Shown in pieces: positions 8,481-18,153 of a stretch of DNA of 64,000 bases. Position numbers and translations under genes: made by a program. This DNA is from SG8-41 sp964521405 (GTDB lineage Bacteria > Pseudomonadota > Gammaproteobacteria > Burkholderiales > SG8-41). Under the pieces are notes generated by a model. It was not told where the DNA came from. It did not search any database and worked only from the letters and a program-made list of their open reading frames with translations. The stretch spans positions 9,550-73,549 of the forward strand of contig CAZFRR010000204.1 of the NCBI GenBank assembly GCA_964521405.1, given 5' to 3'. The first letter of the stretch is position 1, and each line of letters opens with the position of its first letter.

Positions 8481-9236
8481 TCAGTCGTCCTTTCCGTCTT
8501 CCTGGTCCGCGAGGAAGTCCTTCCAGTCCTCGCGCTTTTCGTCCATGATATCCGCGATCACGTCGAACAGATTCCGGTCGATTCCCTCGAGCTGCTTCAG
8601 CACCCCGGTCTCTTCCCAGATGGTGTAGAGCTCGACCGAGGTCTTCAGGTTCACTTCCCAGGCCGTCGCGGTGGTATTGAGGGTCGGCATGGGGATCGCC
8701 TTGCGCAGGAGCTTTAACGGCGCGTCGATCTTGGAGACGTTGGGACCCCAGTCCGGGAAATGTTCGGGGGTAATCATGTCGGGCGCGAGCTGGTTGCCGG
8801 TCGAGATCAGCTTCAGCATCACGCGGCTGAACGGGCGCAGCACCGCCTTGGCCGACTCCATTTCGTGCTTGATCGCTGTCTCGCGCATCAGCATGATCAG
8901 GCCGCCCGGGGAATTGCCGAACGGGCAGCGCGCCGCGCAGGTGTAGCACTGGGCGCAGGCCCAGATCTTTTCCTGCATCGCGTCGTAGATGCCCTCGAGG
9001 TTCTCGGTCCACAACAACTGGACGATCTCGCGCGGGCTGAAGTCGTAGTAGTGCGCGGCGGGACAAGTCGCGGTGCAGATGCCGCAATTCAGGCAGCCGT
9101 TCAGCTCGTGGTCGTAGCGGAGATCCGACTGGATGTCCTTGAAGATCTCCTCGAGTTTCCCGCGGGGAAGGGGCGGTTTCTCGGACAGGGGGTCGCCGAT
9201 ATGGGACTGGACCCGCGTGCTCGCTGCGTGCGTCAT
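8481..9236 (-). CDS. hdrC1: sHdrC1, heterodisulfide reductase subunit C-like ferredoxin subunit
   Basis: 251 residues with 4Fe-4S motifs CLNCGICTATCP near 48 and CAQCYTCAARCP near 93. A helical C-terminal domain follows, with an acidic tail (DWKDFLADQEDGKDD). It is the first Hdr gene of the transcript and lies 13 nt after dsrE. Together with B1, A, C2 and B2 it gives the full C1-B1-A-hyp-C2-B2 set of a sulfur-oxidising sHdr system; no methanogenesis genes are present. Confidence 0.92.
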   Translation of the reverse strand: MTHAASTRVQSHIGDPLSEKPPLPRGKLEEIFKDIQSDLRYDHELNGCLNCGICTATCPAAHYYDFSPREIVQLLWTENLEGIYDAMQEKIWACAQCYTCAARCPFGNSPGGLIMLMRETAIKHEMESAKAVLRPFSRVMLKLISTGNQLAPDMITPEHFPDWGPNVSKIDAPLKLLRKAIPMPTLNTTATAWEVNLKTSVELYTIWEETGVLKQLEGIDRNLFDVIADIMDEKREDWKDFLADQEDGKDD

Positions 9237-9249
9237 CGCCGATCGGGCC

Positions 9250-9627
9250 TCAGTAGGTCAGCACTTTGCAGTCGCCTTCCATCACTTCCTCAATGAGGTG
9301 GGCGCCGCCGATGATGCCCGAGCACTCGGGGATCATGTCGCTTTCCTTCATGTCGAAGAGGTCGAGGTTGGGGGAGCAGCAGTAGAACTTGACGCCCGCC
9401 TCGTGCGCATCCTTGATGAAGTCGTAGACCGACTTGGGCGAGCCTTCTTTCACGAAGAGCTTCTCGGCCACGCCTTTTTTCATGAGGCGCCCGGCGGTGG
9501 CGGTGCAGATGACGTCGACCTCGTAGTCCATCGCCGCGGCAACGGATGCCTGGAAGATCGGCGCGCCCAGTTCCTCGCCGTTGCGCGGATCCGTATTCGC
9601 CATCACGATGATGAGCTTGCTGGCCAC
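9250..9627 (-). CDS. dsrE: DsrE-family sulfur carrier protein
   Basis: 125 residues from the GTG at 9627, which has a purine-rich AGGCGGGGG just upstream. A longer frame starts with TTG at 9699 but adds a low-complexity Ala/Arg leader and would leave almost no room after the predicted promoter at 9703. The DsrE fold is indicated by KLIIVMANTD at the start and by cysteines C41, C83-C84, C102 and C120. DsrE3-type proteins pass sulfane sulfur to or from TusA in sHdr organisms. No tusA or rhodanese gene is in the window, so that partner must be encoded elsewhere. The exact subtype cannot be assigned by eye. Confidence 0.88.
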   Translation of the reverse strand: MASKLIIVMANTDPRNGEELGAPIFQASVAAAMDYEVDVICTATAGRLMKKGVAEKLFVKEGSPKSVYDFIKDAHEAGVKFYCCSPNLDLFDMKESDMIPECSGIIGGAHLIEEVMEGDCKVLTY

Positions 9628-9702
9628 GATGCCCCCGCCTGTCGTTGCGATCAGGCGCGCCGCGCTTGCGGCTCGTTCGGCGGGCGCCGCCTTCTCCAAA
9701 GC

Positions 9703-9731
9703 ACTATATTAGGACTTTCTAATAGATGCAA
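9703..9731 (-). promoter_or_regulatory. Predicted promoter and operator before dsrE-hdr block
   Basis: On the minus strand a -35-like TTGCAT (9731-9726) and a -10 TATAGT (9708-9703) are 17 nt apart. The spacer contains the perfect inverted repeat TATTAG-N6-CTAATA (9707-9724). The same arrangement recurs before lipS2 (15026-15054); the two sites agree at 16 of 21 positions from ATTAG through the -10. A palindrome in the spacer is where an ArsR-type repressor would block RNA polymerase. The assignment to the regulator at 2259 is inferred. Confidence 0.65.
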
Positions 9732-9748
9732 GCCCGCCGGCCGCGCGT

Positions 9749-10459
9749 TTACCCGGGCGTCCGGCGGGGCTGCATCCATCCCGTCAGCTGCACGATGCCG
9801 GTCATGATCGGCACCAGCGCGTCCTCCAGGGCCCGCTGCGCCAGCCGCAGCTTCGCCAGTTCCGGGCCAGCGTTCCCGGGCGCTTCGGCGAATTCCATGA
9901 TCAGGTCTTCCACCATGGCCACCTTGAACCCCGGGTGCCCGGCAAACCCGAACGCGGAGTCGCCGATCTGCCACAGCGCGGGCCGCCCCTGGGTGTCCTC
10001 GGCGAGCACCTTGGCGTAGTCCGGCGGCACCGGCCAGTCTCGCATGTAGACGGCAAGCGGGTATTCCGCCGGCAGGTAGCCGTTCAACGCGGTGGCGTCG
10101 ACGCGCCGCGCGGTGGTCACTTCGAAAGCGAGTCCGGCCGCCGCGGACCGGCCGCCTGCCGCGATCGCGAGTATTTGCGCGCCGAGTCCGATGCCGATCA
10201 CCGGGCTGCCGAACATCAGAGCGGCATGCGCAAGCTTGACCTCCTGCTGGAGCGTCGGGATGTCGCGTGTTCCCGCGGCTCCCCACACGCCACCGCTCAA
10301 CAGCACCAGGCCGTCGCGGATCGTGTCGGGGTCGGGCAGCTTCCCGCCCGCGGTGAACGGGCGGAAGTACTGGAAGCGAATCCCGCGCCCCTCGAGATGA
10401 TCCTCGATCAGGCCGAGATACTCGGCGGAGGTGTGCTGGACGACGGAGACGAGCTTCAT
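9749..10459 (-). CDS. Class I glutamine amidotransferase-like protein lacking the catalytic Cys
   Basis: 236 residues with the GATase1 fold. The nucleophile elbow reads VIGIGLGAQ where active enzymes have GICLGAQ or GICLGHQ, so the catalytic cysteine is Gly91 (codon GGA). A histidine in the expected region (GHPGF, H175) remains. It is therefore probably not a glutaminase; a binding or structural role is possible. It lies between sLpl and dsrE and reads with them. A bacterial GMP-synthase-like amidotransferase in this position hints at a role in lipoate or sulfur-carrier handling, but no direct evidence is visible. Confidence 0.8.
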   Translation of the reverse strand: MKLVSVVQHTSAEYLGLIEDHLEGRGIRFQYFRPFTAGGKLPDPDTIRDGLVLLSGGVWGAAGTRDIPTLQQEVKLAHAALMFGSPVIGIGLGAQILAIAAGGRSAAAGLAFEVTTARRVDATALNGYLPAEYPLAVYMRDWPVPPDYAKVLAEDTQGRPALWQIGDSAFGFAGHPGFKVAMVEDLIMEFAEAPGNAGPELAKLRLAQRALEDALVPIMTGIVQLTGWMQPRRTPG

Positions 10460-10504
10460 GTAGGGCGGATGAGCACGACCGGACGGCGCCGGCGCGTCGT
10501 TCTT

Positions 10505-11593
10505 TCAGGCCGGCGTGAGTGGGCCTTGCCGGGCCGATGTGATAGCGTCTTCGACAGCTTTGCGAAAGTCGGCCGGCGCCACGGTGAGGAGCCCGATTTT
10601 CGTTTCGGCAAAGAAGCGCTCGATCGCGGCGCCAACCTCGGCAACGGCGACGTTTCGCAGCGATGCCTCCAGGTCGAAGATGGTGCGCGGTGGGGTGACG
10701 AAAAAGTCGCCGGTGATGAGCGCTTCACGAATGCGATCGCGCCCTGCGCCTTCGAGCCGGACGTACGTCTGGATCGTGCCGCCGGCGCCGGTGTGGCTGC
10801 CCGCCAGCACGCCTTCGCCTGCGCCTGGATCGTCGATCTCGGCGACGAAGGCTTCGGTGCCGATCTCCTCGTCGTGATACCGCGCGGCGAGCGACTCTTC
10901 GCTGGCGGTGATATTACCGGGAACGGGCGTGATGCCGAGGCGCCCGGCAAAGCCCGCGAGCAGCGATTTCCTGACCGCTTCCAGGGGCGGCGCAATGCCG
11001 AGAAGTTCCTTCAGCGTCACGATGCGCTGCGCCGCGGAATCGAGCGCGCGTCTGGCCAATTTTGCCTGCGGCACGTTGAGCGCGGCGAGCATATCAGCGG
11101 GGTTCATGTCCACCAGCACCGTGCCCTGGAAGAAGAGCGTGTCCTCATCGAAGAATCCGCCGGTGCCGCTCACCTTGCGTCCGTCCACCTCGATGTCATT
11201 GCGCGGCCGGTACTGCGCATTGACGCCGAGCCGGCTCAACCCCGCTGCCGCCGCCTCGCAAATGCGGCGGGTCAGCTCGGCGAGCGAGCTGATACCCAGG
11301 GTGGAGCGGCGCAGGACCAGCTCCCAGCCGAGCTGGCCTTCGTCAAAGTAGATCGCGCCGCCCCCGGTGATGCGGCGGGCCACGCCGATGCCGTTCGCGC
11401 GGCAGTAGTCGAGGTTGATCTCGCGCGACAGGGCCTGATGGCGTCCAACCAGCGCGGTGGGCGGGAAGCGCAGAAAGCGGATGGAATCGGGAATCGCCCC
11501 CGCCTTGTGCGCGTCGATCATGGCCTGGTCGAACGCGATCTGGCGCCGGCCATCGCGAATGCCGGTATCGATTACGCGAAAGGTGCGGGCCAT
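10505..11593 (-). CDS. slplAB: sLpl(AB), sHdr-type lipoate:protein ligase
   Basis: 362 residues. The N-terminal two thirds are an LplA/LipB-fold ligase with RRITGGGA at 73-80 and the catalytic-type lysine K140 in RKVSGTGG. The C-terminal about 110 residues resemble the LplB accessory domain, so catalytic and accessory domains are fused. In the pathway described for sHdr organisms this ligase attaches octanoate or lipoate to LbpA, after which LipS1 and LipS2 insert sulfur. The gene starts 4 nt after lipS1 and is 45 nt before the amidotransferase-like gene. Confidence 0.9.
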   Translation of the reverse strand: MARTFRVIDTGIRDGRRQIAFDQAMIDAHKAGAIPDSIRFLRFPPTALVGRHQALSREINLDYCRANGIGVARRITGGGAIYFDEGQLGWELVLRRSTLGISSLAELTRRICEAAAAGLSRLGVNAQYRPRNDIEVDGRKVSGTGGFFDEDTLFFQGTVLVDMNPADMLAALNVPQAKLARRALDSAAQRIVTLKELLGIAPPLEAVRKSLLAGFAGRLGITPVPGNITASEESLAARYHDEEIGTEAFVAEIDDPGAGEGVLAGSHTGAGGTIQTYVRLEGAGRDRIREALITGDFFVTPPRTIFDLEASLRNVAVAEVGAAIERFFAETKIGLLTVAPADFRKAVEDAITSARQGPLTPA

Positions 11594-11597
11594 GACT

Positions 11598-12857
11598 TCA
11601 ATGCTTCTGCTCGACGATGCGCAGCTGGCGGCGGATCCTGCGGATGTCGGTCTTGTTGGGCTGAAACGGGTAGCTTGCGATATTGGAGGGAGGCGAATCG
11701 CCGTACGGACGGTCGCAAGCCGACACTTCGTCGCTGAACTTGCCCGGACAGCCGGAGGTGCGGAACGCGATGCCCGCGTCGATCACGTCCTGAAGAGCGC
11801 TTTGCGGAACGCCGAAATCGGTGACGCGCCCTTCGCCATCGAACGACATGCTCTCCACGCGGACTCCACGGTAATCGATCAGGTAACGCGCGAGTTGCAC
11901 CCGCCGCCACTGATCCCGCGGCGTGGCCGGAAGGTGATCCATCAGCGAGCCCTTCTCGGGAAAGAAGCAGAACATGTGGTTGTGGCCGCCGAGATCGACG
12001 ATTCTTTGCACGAGGGAGATCGCCTCATGCTCGGTCTCGCCCATGCCGACAATGATGTGCGCCCCGAATTTCTGTGGCCCGAAGATGTCTCGCGCATGCA
12101 TGAGAATTTCCCAGTACTTCGCCCAGGAGTGCGGCGACTGAACGCCCTTGCCGCGCGTGCGATCGAAGATTTCCGGCGTCGCCGCATCGAGCGACACGGT
12201 GAAAATATCGGCGCCGAGATCCCGCAGCCGCCCCACGTCCGCGCGCGTCATGGTGGTGGGATTGGACAGGATCGAGACCGGAATCGTCGCCGGATCGACG
12301 CGCTCGGTCCATTTCTTCAGCACGGTCACCGTATCCTCGTCGGAACGCGGATGCGTGATCATGGAAATGCACATCCGGTGAAAGGGACTCGATGCGCCGT
12401 CGCGGGCCACGATGTCTATGGTTGCCTCGAGCGGCACCGCCGGCCAGTTCACGCGGATGAAATTGCGGTCGGCATAATCGCGATCGGCTTCCCGGTGACG
12501 GGCCAGACCGCAGTAGGCGCAGTTGGCCCGGCAGCCCTCGGGATAGGTGAGCAGCAGATTGAGGCAGCGGGTGCAGGAGGTGCGGTACATCTTTCCTTTC
12601 ATGATGCCGAGCGTGATTGCCGCCGCCGTCGACATCTGCACGTACTCCGGCGAGCGCATGTGCGGCGTGAGGATGTTGTAGTTCGGCAGATAGACGCCGT
12701 GCGGCGCCACGTTGTTCACCTTGACCCGGGCCCCGTTCTTCATCTCGCGGGGTGTGGCGGCGGGCGCCCGCGGCTGCATGAGCGCCGCGGCGTTATGGTC
12801 TTCTCCCGCGGGTGTGCGCTCCGGCGCGGATGCGGTTTCAGGACGGTAACAGCTCAT
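11598..12857 (-). CDS. lipS1: LipS1, radical SAM lipoyl synthase-like protein
   Basis: 419 residues. The radical SAM motif CxxxCxxC is at C109, C113, C116 (CRANCAYC). Two more cysteines precede it (C95, C98 in TSCTRC), and two lie in the C-terminal GCPGKFSDEVSACDRPYGD stretch; these are candidates for a second, sacrificial cluster as in classical LipA. LipS1 and LipS2 together replace LipA in the sHdr-linked pathway. The N-terminal 45 residues are Ala/Pro-rich and weakly conserved in appearance, so a later start is possible. It lies 19 nt after lipT. Confidence 0.9.
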   Translation of the reverse strand: MSCYRPETASAPERTPAGEDHNAAALMQPRAPAATPREMKNGARVKVNNVAPHGVYLPNYNILTPHMRSPEYVQMSTAAAITLGIMKGKMYRTSCTRCLNLLLTYPEGCRANCAYCGLARHREADRDYADRNFIRVNWPAVPLEATIDIVARDGASSPFHRMCISMITHPRSDEDTVTVLKKWTERVDPATIPVSILSNPTTMTRADVGRLRDLGADIFTVSLDAATPEIFDRTRGKGVQSPHSWAKYWEILMHARDIFGPQKFGAHIIVGMGETEHEAISLVQRIVDLGGHNHMFCFFPEKGSLMDHLPATPRDQWRRVQLARYLIDYRGVRVESMSFDGEGRVTDFGVPQSALQDVIDAGIAFRTSGCPGKFSDEVSACDRPYGDSPPSNIASYPFQPNKTDIRRIRRQLRIVEQKH

Positions 12858-12876
12858 GGCTTCAATTCCTTCTTCT

Positions 12877-13941
12877 TCACGCCCAGTACTCCGGATAAGC
12901 GATCCAGCTGCGGCGCCAGGCGGCGCGGTCTGCCGGCACGCCGTTAGCGCAGCGCTCTGCTAATTCCCGCCTGCGCCGGACGGCCCGGGCGAGCGCTGCC
13001 TGGAACACCCCCCGCAGCTCGTCTTCGTAGTCCGCGCCGGCGCTGCGATCCCCGGCAACCCATGCCGCAGCCGTTTCCCCTGCGAGCCGGCCGGAATACA
13101 CGGCAGCGGGAATGCCGGCGCCGGTCACCGGGTTGGTCAGCCCGGCGGCGTCACCCGCCAGCAGCGCGAGCGTGCCGCCCAGCATCCCCCGGGGTTGCAG
13201 GATGCCGCCGGCGGGAATCGCGCCGCCGGTGCGTCCGAGGATCTCGGTGCCGACGCGCCCGTTTTCGACCAGCGCCGCATGCAACCCGGCGACGATTTCC
13301 TTGAGCCGCGCCTTGTGGGCGGAGTCGACCCCGGCACCCACGTGCGCGACCTCGCCCTTGGGGAACAGCCAGCCGTAGCCGCCGGGAATGCCGGCCGAGA
13401 GGAAGATATCGGTGGCTTCATGGCGCCGCTGCAGGGGAACGGTGAGCTGCCGGGTTTCGAGCAGGTGCCGGTTGACCTGGCCGATGCGGCGGCCGACGGC
13501 GGAGCGGGGGCCATCGGCGCCGACGACTACCGCGGCTGCGGCGCGCCGGCCGTCGGTAAACTCGAGGCTGCCGTCAGGCGCAATCGAGCGCACGCCCACG
13601 CCGAGCCGGCAGCGCGCGCCCGCGCGTCTGGCGTCCGCAATGAGCGCTGCGTCAAAGGCGGCGCGATCGAGCATATGGCCGGAAAAATCCTCCTTGGCGT
13701 CCGGCGCTTCGCCTTCAACAAAAGTCATCATGGCCCGGATCGGCTGGCGCACCGTGTCCCCAAGCCTCACGGCCTCGGCGCCGGTCATCGCCGGCACGAA
13801 CTCCGCGCATTGCACCGGCCTGCCGGCCTCGCGTTTGCGATCTACCGCGATGACGCGACAACCGCGGCGGGCTGCTGCTGCCGCGGCACAGGCACCGGCC
13901 GGGCCGAGCCCGATAACCAGGACATCGACGGATTCGGCCAT
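12877..13941 (-). CDS. lipT: LipT, FAD-dependent reductase of the geranylgeranyl reductase type
   Basis: About 354 residues starting MAESVDVLVIGLGPAG, a Rossmann FAD motif, with PVQCAEFVP and, further on, LLAGDAAGLTNPVTGAGI, the signature of geranylgeranyl-reductase-like flavoproteins. In sHdr-lipoate clusters this protein is called LipT and is proposed to provide electrons for lipoate assembly. The ATG at 13941 shares a base with the lipS2 stop (TGATG); a GTG at 13944 overlapping as GTGA is an equally coupled alternative. Confidence 0.88.
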   Translation of the reverse strand: MAESVDVLVIGLGPAGACAAAAAARRGCRVIAVDRKREAGRPVQCAEFVPAMTGAEAVRLGDTVRQPIRAMMTFVEGEAPDAKEDFSGHMLDRAAFDAALIADARRAGARCRLGVGVRSIAPDGSLEFTDGRRAAAAVVVGADGPRSAVGRRIGQVNRHLLETRQLTVPLQRRHEATDIFLSAGIPGGYGWLFPKGEVAHVGAGVDSAHKARLKEIVAGLHAALVENGRVGTEILGRTGGAIPAGGILQPRGMLGGTLALLAGDAAGLTNPVTGAGIPAAVYSGRLAGETAAAWVAGDRSAGADYEDELRGVFQAALARAVRRRRELAERCANGVPADRAAWRRSWIAYPEYWA

Positions 13942-15011
13942 CACGCTGTCATCGAAGCGCGTGAGTGGAGCTTGATTGTCTGCCCGGTGCGAATCGAGCA
14001 GCAGGCATGTTCCTGCACCGCCGGGCGGCCGATCGCGGTGGCGACCGCCAGCGTGCCCTCGGCCGGGAAGGCGATGCCGTCAAGCCCGCTCATCACGGCG
14101 TAGGCGTCGGTCACCCTGCGGTGCATGCCGGCCGGCCGCGCGCAGCCCAGCAGCACCTGGCGCTCGGGCAGGCGCCTCCTGGCGTCGAGAAACACCTGCC
14201 CCACGTCGCGCGTGTCGGGGACCTGAAACGTTCCCGGCCTGGCATAGAAGGGCATGACGACCACCAGCACCAGCGAGTGGATGCGATGCCGGCTCACGAT
14301 CTCGAGCGCGTTGGCCTCGCCCAGCAACCGTCCGTAATGCAGGCCGATGACGATGTGCGGGACGACCTCCATGGAGGTCGAGCACAGCGCGGCCAGCGTC
14401 GCCTCGAAGTCTTCCACTGGGCGCTCCAGGTGATAGACCTCGCTCACCGTCTCGCGCGCGCCGATGACGTCCATCATCGCGGTGTCGACGCCCGCTGCCG
14501 CCATCGCCCGCGCCCGCGCTTCGTCGAGCAGGGCCGAATGAATCGCGATCCTCAAGTGCGGGAAATCGCGCTTCAGCTTCTCGATGACGGGGAAGTAGCG
14601 CTCGTAGCGGATCTCGTTCGCGCGGTTGGAGCCGCCGGAGAGGAGGAACCCCTGGAGCTGCTCGCTCCTGATCATCTCCCGCACCTTGCGATCGAGCACC
14701 CCGGGGCTCACGGCCGGGAGCATCGGCTCGAGGATCTTCGCCTGGCAGTGGTCGCACATCAGCGCGCACCCCGCGGCGGTCACGGAAAACGCGGGGAAGC
14801 TGTTCTTGCCGCAGCCGCTCACCTCGCAGCTCGAGTACGACTTGAAGGTGGGGGTGGAAAACCGGATCTGGCGGCCGACCGCCCCGCGCGCGTCCCGTTC
14901 GAACTCCTGGATGAGGCCGGCATCCCATTGGGCGTCCTCGAGTTCCTCCACCGCGGCAAGGCTGTCGATCCAGCTCATGATGTCGCTCGGTCTGCCTGCT
15001 GACCGCCTCAT
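13941..15011 (-). CDS. lipS2: LipS2, radical SAM lipoyl synthase-like protein
   Basis: 356 residues with the radical SAM motif at C82, C86, C89 (CALMCDHC) and an upstream cysteine pair C62 and C67 (SCEVSGC). It is the partner of LipS1. The ATG at 15011 is chosen because GGAGGG sits 7 nt upstream; an internal ATG at 14978 (MSWIDS) has no comparable ribosome binding site. It is the first gene of the minus-strand cluster and is divergent from the FecR-domain gene, with the operator at 15026-15054 in between. Confidence 0.9.
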   Translation of the reverse strand: MRRSAGRPSDIMSWIDSLAAVEELEDAQWDAGLIQEFERDARGAVGRQIRFSTPTFKSYSSCEVSGCGKNSFPAFSVTAAGCALMCDHCQAKILEPMLPAVSPGVLDRKVREMIRSEQLQGFLLSGGSNRANEIRYERYFPVIEKLKRDFPHLRIAIHSALLDEARARAMAAAGVDTAMMDVIGARETVSEVYHLERPVEDFEATLAALCSTSMEVVPHIVIGLHYGRLLGEANALEIVSRHRIHSLVLVVVMPFYARPGTFQVPDTRDVGQVFLDARRRLPERQVLLGCARPAGMHRRVTDAYAVMSGLDGIAFPAEGTLAVATAIGRPAVQEHACCSIRTGQTIKLHSRASMTA

Positions 15012-15025
15012 TGATGACCCTCCGT

Positions 15026-15054
15026 ATTATATTTGAGTTTTCTAATATTGAAGT
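15026..15054 (-). promoter_or_regulatory. Predicted promoter and operator before lipS2
   Basis: On the minus strand a perfect -10 TATAAT (15031-15026) overlaps one arm of an imperfect palindrome ATATTTG-N6-CTAATAT (15029-15048). Aligned with the site before dsrE, the -10 and the palindrome are in the same register (16 of 21 identical). The -35 is poor (ACTTCA at 17 nt). The -10 lies only 2 nt from the GGAGGG of lipS2, so the leader would be very short. Confidence 0.6.
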
Positions 15055-15145
15055 CATTTCCGTCCGGTCGGCAACACCGGGCGGGCGGGCTGCGGGGGTT
15101 GCCCGGGTTCCCCTATACTGTTGCCGCAACGAGGAGATCCGAATC

Positions 15146-15814
15146 ATGACGGGAGTGACGCGGCGCGCCTGGATGGCGCGCATGGCAGCAGGCGGCGCCA
15201 TGGCTGCCCTGGAAATGGCGCGGCTGCGCCAGGCGCTGGCCGCGGATGCCGTGCAACAAGGCATCGCCCAGGTGCGGGGCGAGGTGCGGATCGGGGACGT
15301 GCCTGCCAGGCGCGGGATGGAAATCAAGCCTGGCGAGGTGATCACCACCGGGCGCGGCGCGCAGCTGGTATTCGTCGTCGGGCGCGACGCATTCATGGCC
15401 CGCTCCGGCTCGCGTATCGAACTCTCGGGCGCCGCAACCGAGACCGTAGTCAGGGGCCTGCGCCTGGTGACCGGGGCACTCCTCTCGGTTTTCGATTCCA
15501 GCAGGGAAAGACGGATCCAGACCGCGACCTCGACGATCGGCATCCGCGGCACCGGCATTTACGTCGAGGCCCAGAAAATGCGCACCTATGCCTGCACCTG
15601 CTACGGCGAGGCGGAGCTCGTGCCGGTGGACGCGCCGCAGGAGGCGGAGACGGTGCGCACCACGCATCACGACCAGCCGCGCTACATTTACCCGAAAGGC
15701 ATGCCGCGCATGATCGAGCGCGCGCCCGTGATCAATCACACTGACGCCGAGCTGATCCTCCTCGAGAGCCTGGTCGGTCGCCAGGTGCCCTTCGACCCCA
15801 AGACCTATCCGTGA
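15146..15814 (+). CDS. FecR-domain protein with Tat-like leader
   Basis: 222 residues from the ATG at 15146, which follows GAGGAG by 9 nt. The N-terminus TRRAWMARMAAGGAM resembles a twin-arginine signal. The rest is a FecR-type beta domain (VQQGIAQVRGEVRIGD, then STIGIRGTGIYVE). There is no transmembrane anti-sigma segment, so it is more likely a secreted FecR-like protein than a FecR regulator. A CTC pair (YACTCYG) is near residue 150. It is transcribed divergently from lipS2; a functional link to sulfur oxidation is possible but not shown. Confidence 0.7.
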   Translation: MTGVTRRAWMARMAAGGAMAALEMARLRQALAADAVQQGIAQVRGEVRIGDVPARRGMEIKPGEVITTGRGAQLVFVVGRDAFMARSGSRIELSGAATETVVRGLRLVTGALLSVFDSSRERRIQTATSTIGIRGTGIYVEAQKMRTYACTCYGEAELVPVDAPQEAETVRTTHHDQPRYIYPKGMPRMIERAPVINHTDAELILLESLVGRQVPFDPKTYP

Positions 15815-15818
15815 AGAG

Positions 15819-15923
15819 CGTGATAAGTGGATAGGTGATAAGTGACAGCGGGTTGAAAGCCCTGTTACGCGGGAGTCCTATCACTTATCACTTAGCGCTT
15901 AGCACTTATCACCCATCACGCAT
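15819..15923. repeat. Heptamer hairpin array H1
   Basis: The right arm (15879-15923) has an exact 7-bp period: ATCACTT, ATCACTT, AGCGCTT, AGCACTT, ATCACCC, ATCACGC. The left arm (15819-15847) contains the complementary words GTGATAA, GTGGATA, GGTGATA and AGTGACA. The arms would pair over roughly 25 bp around a 30-nt loop. It lies between two co-directional genes. Confidence 0.8.
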
Positions 15924-15924
15924 C

Positions 15925-16622
15925 ATGATAAAGCTCTACCAGTTCCATCCCGCTTTCGGCCTGCCGAACGCGAGCCCGTTCTGCATGAAGGTGGAGACCT
16001 ATCTGCGGATGGCGGGGCTCGCCTACGAGTGCCCGCGCGGCGCCGATCTCCGCCAGTCGCCGAAGGGCAAGCTGCCCTATATAGAGGACGAAGGCGAAGT
16101 CATAGCCGACTCCACTTTCATCATCGACCACCTCAAGCGGAAATACGGCGACCCGCTCGATGGGCATCTCGGCGCCGCCGAGCGGGCGGCCGCGCTCGCC
16201 TGCCAGCGCATGCTCGAGGAGAACACCTACTGGGCGGTGGTGTATTTCCGCTGGGTCGACGCCGCCGGCTGGGGGCTTACGCGGGCGGCTTTCTTCGACT
16301 GGATGAAGCCCCCGCTCAAGTGGATCGTGCCGGCGGTGGCGAGGCGCATCGTGCGGCGGGAGTTGAACGGCCACGGCATGGGGCGGCATACCCGCGACGA
16401 GATTGTCGCGATCGGCAAAAAGGACCTGACTGCGGCCGCCGATTTTCTCGGCGACCGGGCATTTTTCATGGGCGCGAAGCCCACCTCTCTGGATGCGACG
16501 GCGTACGCCTTCCTCGCCAACGTGTTGTGGGTCCCGGTGGAATCCCCGTTGAAGGAGCACGCGCAAGGCTACCCGCGGCTGGAAGCCTACTGCCGGCGGA
16601 TGAAGGGGCGCTACTACGAGAA

Positions 16623-16626
<4 letters not shown>
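15925..16626 (+). CDS. Glutathione S-transferase family protein, metaxin/FAXC-like
   Basis: 233 residues from the ATG at 15925. The N-terminal thioredoxin-like half starts MIKLYQFHPAFGLPNASPFCMKVE (cited in parts: IKLYQFHP, SPFCMK) and has LPYIEDEGEVIADS, the usual cis-Pro and glutathione-site region. The C-terminal all-helical domain follows. The N-terminal FHPAFGLPNASPFC pattern is that of the metaxin/FAXC-like GST branch. The substrate is unknown. The TGA stop is inside the following heptamer array. Confidence 0.75.
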
Positions 16627-17950
<1,324 letters not shown>

Positions 17951-18125
17951 CTTAGGAATTCGCTGGCCCGAGGTCCGCCGATTTCCTTACCAGAACCGCT
18001 TCAGATTCGAGCCCAGATTCGGACATGACCATCTCATTCGGAATGCTATGAATAGACAAGATGATCAGACCCCAGCCGCGCATGAGTGTATTCCGGTCCA
18101 GTGTTTCAGTTGGTCTTGATTAATG

Positions 18126-18152
18126 ATTTTGTCGGGTTCGGCCCGACAAAAT
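18126..18152 (-). terminator. Rho-independent-type terminator of valS
   Basis: An 11-bp perfect stem (ATTTTGTCGGG / CCCGACAAAAT) with a 5-nt loop begins 1 nt after the valS TAG. A and T runs at the base could serve both strands. The remaining space to the MFS gene (17951-18125) shows nothing recognisable. Confidence 0.75.
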
Positions 18153-18153
18153 C

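Noticed and set aside
3502..9236. Hdr genes as evidence for methanogenesis or sulfate reduction
   Set aside because: The C1-B1-A-hyp-C2-B2 set with LbpA and DsrE is the sulfur-oxidising sHdr type, and no mcr, mvh or dsrAB genes are present.
9250..9699. Longer DsrE start at TTG 9699
   Set aside because: It would begin about 4 nt after the predicted -10, adds a low-complexity leader, and the GTG at 9627 has a purine-rich ribosome binding site.
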